From positions 186,001-250,000 of the forward strand of contig JAUJFZ010000004.1 in assembly GCA_030441535.1 (NCBI GenBank): DNA of 64,000 bases. Reading direction: 5' to 3'. This document shows, piece after piece, positions 61,547-64,000 of this stretch. The notes under the pieces were generated by a model. That model did not search any database. It was not told the origin of the DNA and saw nothing but the letters and a program-made list of their open reading frames with translations. The stretch comes from Betaproteobacteria bacterium LSUCC0117 (GTDB lineage: Bacteria; Pseudomonadota; Gammaproteobacteria; Burkholderiales; Burkholderiaceae_C). How positions within the stretch are numbered: position 1 is the stretch's first letter; every line of letters starts with the position of its first letter. Position numbers and translations under genes: made by a program.

Positions 61547-62077
61547 TTGTACGTGCGGGTTTCACAGCGAAAGGCCCCAATGTTGATCGTTGGTGCTGGC
61601 GTGCAGGGACTCGCGCATCTGGATGCCTTGGTGGCATATGCGCAGGACCGCGGCTTACATGCCCAACGTGTTGATGATCCCAACACGGCCCTTGGGCAGT
61701 GTACCTATGTGGTGACGACGACCACCGCGAGTGAGCCTGTGATGCGCGAGGTTCCCGCAGCCGGTAGCTTTGTGGCTGCCGTTGGTGCGTTCACACCCAA
61801 GATGAGTGAGTGGTCAGTGAGCGTTTGTCAAACACTGTCCAGTACAGCGCAGTTAGTCGTTGATACGCCTGATGCGGCTCATGAAGCCGGTGACTTGCTA
61901 CAGGCCAACATCGATGTTGCCGCGTTGCCCTCATTGGCGCACATCATTGCCCGACCGCCGGCATGGTGCAACCCTGAGTTGTCGACGCGCCCAACCGTCT
62001 TTTTTAAGAGTTGCGGCTGGGCTGGCTGGGACTTGGCGGCAGCGCAGTGTGCGCTTGCCAATCGATCAATGTTGTGA
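61547..62077 (+). pseudogene. Remnant of pyrroline-2-carboxylate reductase/ornithine cyclodeaminase family
   Basis: An open frame of 176 codons matching only the C-terminal half of this family, which is normally about 300-320 aa. It begins close to the nucleotide motif LIVGAGVQGLAHLDAL, seems to lack about 15-25 residues after it, then continues with VGAFTPKMSEWSVSV, HEAGDLLQANID and FFKSCGWAGWDLAAAQCA. The missing N-terminal 110-120 residues would fall where the opposite-strand aminotransferase gene lies, and no trace is seen. No ribosome site precedes the ATG. Probably non-functional. Confidence 0.75.
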
Positions 62078-62830
62078 GCCGCGGTGGGCCCAGCCTGTGG
62101 TGTGGCGTTCGATGTAATCAAAAATTTCATACATCGCCATGGCCATCACCCCAACAACCACCAAGCCGCCAAAGGCCAATCCCATTTGCATGGCCGAACC
62201 TGCAGATATCAGCAGGTAACCAATGCCCTCGTTCGAGGCGGTCATCTCTGACACAGTTGTGCCAACGAAGGCCAGGGTAATGGCGACCTTGAGCGAGCCA
62301 AAAAAGTAGGGCATGGATCGTGGTAAGCCCACTTTCACCAGGACGTCCCAGCGCTTGGCACCGAGGACGCGTAATACGTCCTCAAGCTCCGGCTCAAGGG
62401 TCGCGAGACCCGTCGCGATGTTCACCATGATGGGAAAGAAACTGATCAGGAAGGCGGTGAGAATCGCAGGGCCGACGCCGATACCAAACCAGACCACCAA
62501 GATCGGCACGAAAGCCGCTTTGGGTAACGCGTTGAATGCCGTCATCAGCGGGTAAACGGCGGCATAGGCGATGCGCGAGCTGCCGATAATAAATCCCAGC
62601 ATGACGCCAACCAGAATCGCAATACCGAAACCGACCATCGTTACCCAGTAGGTGCGCCAAGCGTGCGCCAAAATCACATCTCGGTATTCAACCAGCTGTT
62701 CCCAAATCCGAGACGGGCTCGGGAAAATGAATTCGCTGACGCCGAAGCCGCTGCAAATGAGCTCCCACAAAAGCACCACGCTGACCAGGAAAATCCAGGG
62801 TGACCAACGCTCAATGGTTTTCGATTTCAT
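62066..62830 (-). CDS. NitT/TauT-type ABC permease
   Basis: 254 aa, about six hydrophobic segments, with PSPSRIWEQL near the start, the GFGIAILVGVMLGFIIG segment and the EAA-like loop LEPELEDVLRVLGAKRWDVLVKVGLP. It belongs to the SsuC/TauC group that imports sulfonates, nitrate, pyrimidine precursors or aromatic acids. It follows the ATPase gene by 11 bases. The end overlaps the remnant gene on the other strand by 12 bases. Confidence 0.9.
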   Translation of the reverse strand: MKSKTIERWSPWIFLVSVVLLWELICSGFGVSEFIFPSPSRIWEQLVEYRDVILAHAWRTYWVTMVGFGIAILVGVMLGFIIGSSRIAYAAVYPLMTAFNALPKAAFVPILVVWFGIGVGPAILTAFLISFFPIMVNIATGLATLEPELEDVLRVLGAKRWDVLVKVGLPRSMPYFFGSLKVAITLAFVGTTVSEMTASNEGIGYLLISAGSAMQMGLAFGGLVVVGVMAMAMYEIFDYIERHTTGWAHRGSQH

Positions 62831-62841
62831 GTTGTTTTTGC

Positions 62842-63657
62842 TCAGGGTGTTGGTTGTAGGGTGGTCTGACGAATCGCGCCAATGTGACTGCGCAGTTCGT
62901 GAACAATATCGGTGAACTGCGGCGTATAGGTGATCTCGAGGTCACGGGGGCGCGGCAAGTCGATCTCTTTTTTGACCAAAAAGCGCCCAGGGCTCTTACT
63001 CATCACGTAAACCGTGTCTGCCAAAAAGACCGACTCCCGCAAATCGTGCGTTACTAAAATGACGTTGAAGCGTTGTGCCTCCCACAGATCACGCAAGGTA
63101 CACCACAGCTCCTCGCGGGTGAATGCGTCCAGCGCGCCAAAGGGTTCGTCCAAGAGAAGCATTTTCGGCTCATGGATCAACGCACGACAAATACTGGCAC
63201 GTTGTTGCATACCGCCGGACAGCTCCCATGGGTATTTGTCTTCGTAGCCTTTCAGTCCCACCGAGGCAAGCAGGTTACGCGCGCGCTCGATGTAGGCATC
63301 CTTATTGGTCTTGAAGTTGGAGCGATAAGGCTCAACGATCTCCAGTGGCAGTAACACGTTATCGATCGTGCTGCGCCAAGGCAGGAGCGAGGGGGCTTGG
63401 AAAGCCATGCCGCTGATCTTGAGGGGGCCAGTGACCGGTTGCCCATCCACCAAAATACGACCTTGACTGGGCATTTTCAGTCCGGTCGTGAGTTTCATGA
63501 AGGTCGACTTGCCGCACCCCGACGGACCGACAATGGCAACAAACTCACCTTGGTTGACGGACAAGTTGATGTCTTCGACCGCATAGTTTTTTTGCGCCAA
63601 GAGCTCTTCGTTATAGGCGAGCCATACATTTTGGAAATCGACAAACGCGTTTGACAT
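62842..63657 (-). CDS. NitT/TauT-type ABC ATPase
   Basis: 271 aa with Walker A GPSGCGKST, signature LSGGMQQRASICRAL, Walker B LLLDEPFGALD and H-loop THDLRES. SsuB/TauB group. It lies beyond a strong terminator from the binding-protein gene and directly before the permease gene. The N-terminal LAYNEELLAQKNYAVEDINL segment is somewhat longer than in TauB. Confidence 0.92.
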   Translation of the reverse strand: MSNAFVDFQNVWLAYNEELLAQKNYAVEDINLSVNQGEFVAIVGPSGCGKSTFMKLTTGLKMPSQGRILVDGQPVTGPLKISGMAFQAPSLLPWRSTIDNVLLPLEIVEPYRSNFKTNKDAYIERARNLLASVGLKGYEDKYPWELSGGMQQRASICRALIHEPKMLLLDEPFGALDAFTREELWCTLRDLWEAQRFNVILVTHDLRESVFLADTVYVMSKSPGRFLVKKEIDLPRPRDLEITYTPQFTDIVHELRSHIGAIRQTTLQPTP

Positions 63658-63706
63658 AAGGCCTTCGGTTCGGTGGTTCTTATTGAGAGCGCCGGCAGCA
63701 CACTCT

Positions 63707-63739
63707 AAAAAAAAGGGCTCAAACCGGTCGGTTTGGCCC
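63707..63739 (-). terminator. Intrinsic terminator after the NitT/TauT binding-protein gene
   Basis: On the minus strand GGGC-CAAACC pairs with GGTTTG-A-GCCC (10 bp with one bulged A; loop 63726-63729), followed by eight T (complement of 63707-63714). It lies between the binding-protein gene and the ATPase/permease genes, the same arrangement as at 1345-1376 and 43856-43883. Confidence 0.87.
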
Positions 63740-63783
63740 CTTTGATTCGAATCGGCAAGTTGCCTTACCGAAGCGTTTCAAAT

Positions 63784-64000
63784 TTATTTGGCCTTGGGCA
63801 GGATGTCCAGAACGGCTGCGCTCGGCAGGAATGAGCCGTTCCATACATCTGCTGCTTTGACCCGTGACTTGGTGTTGAACGCGTCAGACACTTGCGAAGC
63901 CATGAGTGCCAAGCGAGGGGCCTTCACTTGTCCAAAACCCTCTTCGCGGGCAGAAGCGCTGTTGATGACGGTGTCGATCGCCAATTGCAAACGACGTGTC
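63784..64000 (-). CDS. ABC substrate-binding protein, C-terminal part (cut by window end)
   Basis: The last 72 or so residues of a protein whose start lies beyond 64000; the frame is open to the window edge. The visible tail has INSASAREEGFGQVKAP and VWNGSFLPSAAVLDILP, a plausible C-terminal end for a NitT/TauT-type (SsuA-like) binding protein. The identification rests mostly on the ATPase and permease genes that follow. Confidence 0.65.
   Translation of the reverse strand, partial: TRRLQLAIDTVINSASAREEGFGQVKAPRLALMASQVSDAFNTKSRVKAADVWNGSFLPSAAVLDILPKAK

Noticed and set aside
1..64000. Mobile elements, CRISPR, tRNA or rRNA genes
   Set aside because: Reading the sequence, I found no transposase or integrase frame, no regularly spaced repeats and no tRNA-like cloverleaf with a T-loop motif.

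Overview
The window is a moderately GC-rich stretch of bacterial chromosome, tightly packed, with no intergenic gap above about 200 bases. Gene content (four kinds of high-affinity uptake system, a complete paaABCDE set, CaiB-type CoA-transferase, hydantoinase/oxoprolinase pair, many SDRs and GSTs) points to a heterotrophic betaproteobacterium, probably order Burkholderiales. This is inferred from gene families, not from a marker gene. I see no rRNA, tRNA, CRISPR array, transposase or phage gene.

Layout. (1) 49-4491 (+): a sugar-type ABC importer (binding protein, two permeases, MalK-like ATPase). (2) 4488-7962: a putative two-component flavin monooxygenase operon (LLM oxygenase, aldo/keto reductase, flavin reductase; - strand) with a divergent GntR regulator. 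(3) 8001-11260: an SDR plus aldehyde dehydrogenase operon (-) with a divergent LysR regulator. (4) 20822 back to 11267 (-): a 12-gene operon of a branched-chain-amino-acid-type ABC importer with two LivH/LivM pairs, then a small secreted protein, an SDR, a GST with a long C-terminal extension, a SnoaL-like protein and a second GST. (5) 21023-38342: a CoA-transferase, a glyoxalase-like protein, a GntR regulator with a perfect palindromic operator, and a large (+) operon of a second Liv importer, a LeuC/LeuD-like hydro-lyase, HyuB/HyuA, an isochorismatase-fold protein lacking the usual cysteine, an FAD dehydrogenase, an isocitrate-lyase/PEP-mutase family lyase, a tautomerase-SnoaL fusion and an epoxide-hydrolase-like protein.

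(6) 38390-41901: a ChaC-like gene and two different photolyase/cryptochrome genes. (7) 41927-44936 (-): a TRAP dicarboxylate-type importer. (8) 45069-48780: EamA, AEC and SbtA-like transporters and an SDR. (9) 48847-58506 (+): an uncharacterised gene, a beta-ketoadipyl-CoA-type thiolase, then paaG-paaI-paaK-paaABCDE and a PaaX-type regulator: the activation, epoxidation and isomerisation steps of phenylacetate breakdown, without paaZ, paaF or paaH here. (10) 58538-60600: MmgE/PrpD and SDR pair. (11) 60612-62077: a D-amino-acid-transaminase-like gene and a decayed pyrroline-2-carboxylate reductase gene. (12) 62066-64000 (-): a NitT/TauT-type ABC importer whose binding-protein gene runs off the window end.

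The best candidate for an undescribed system is operon 23918-38342 with its regulator. Its enzymes suggest uptake of an acid, imide or lactam, ring opening, hydration, and retro-aldol-type cleavage to pyruvate or a similar keto acid. The 12-gene Liv/GST operon is a second candidate. A recurrent design also stands out: in three unrelated importers the binding-protein gene is followed by an intrinsic terminator before the membrane-component genes.
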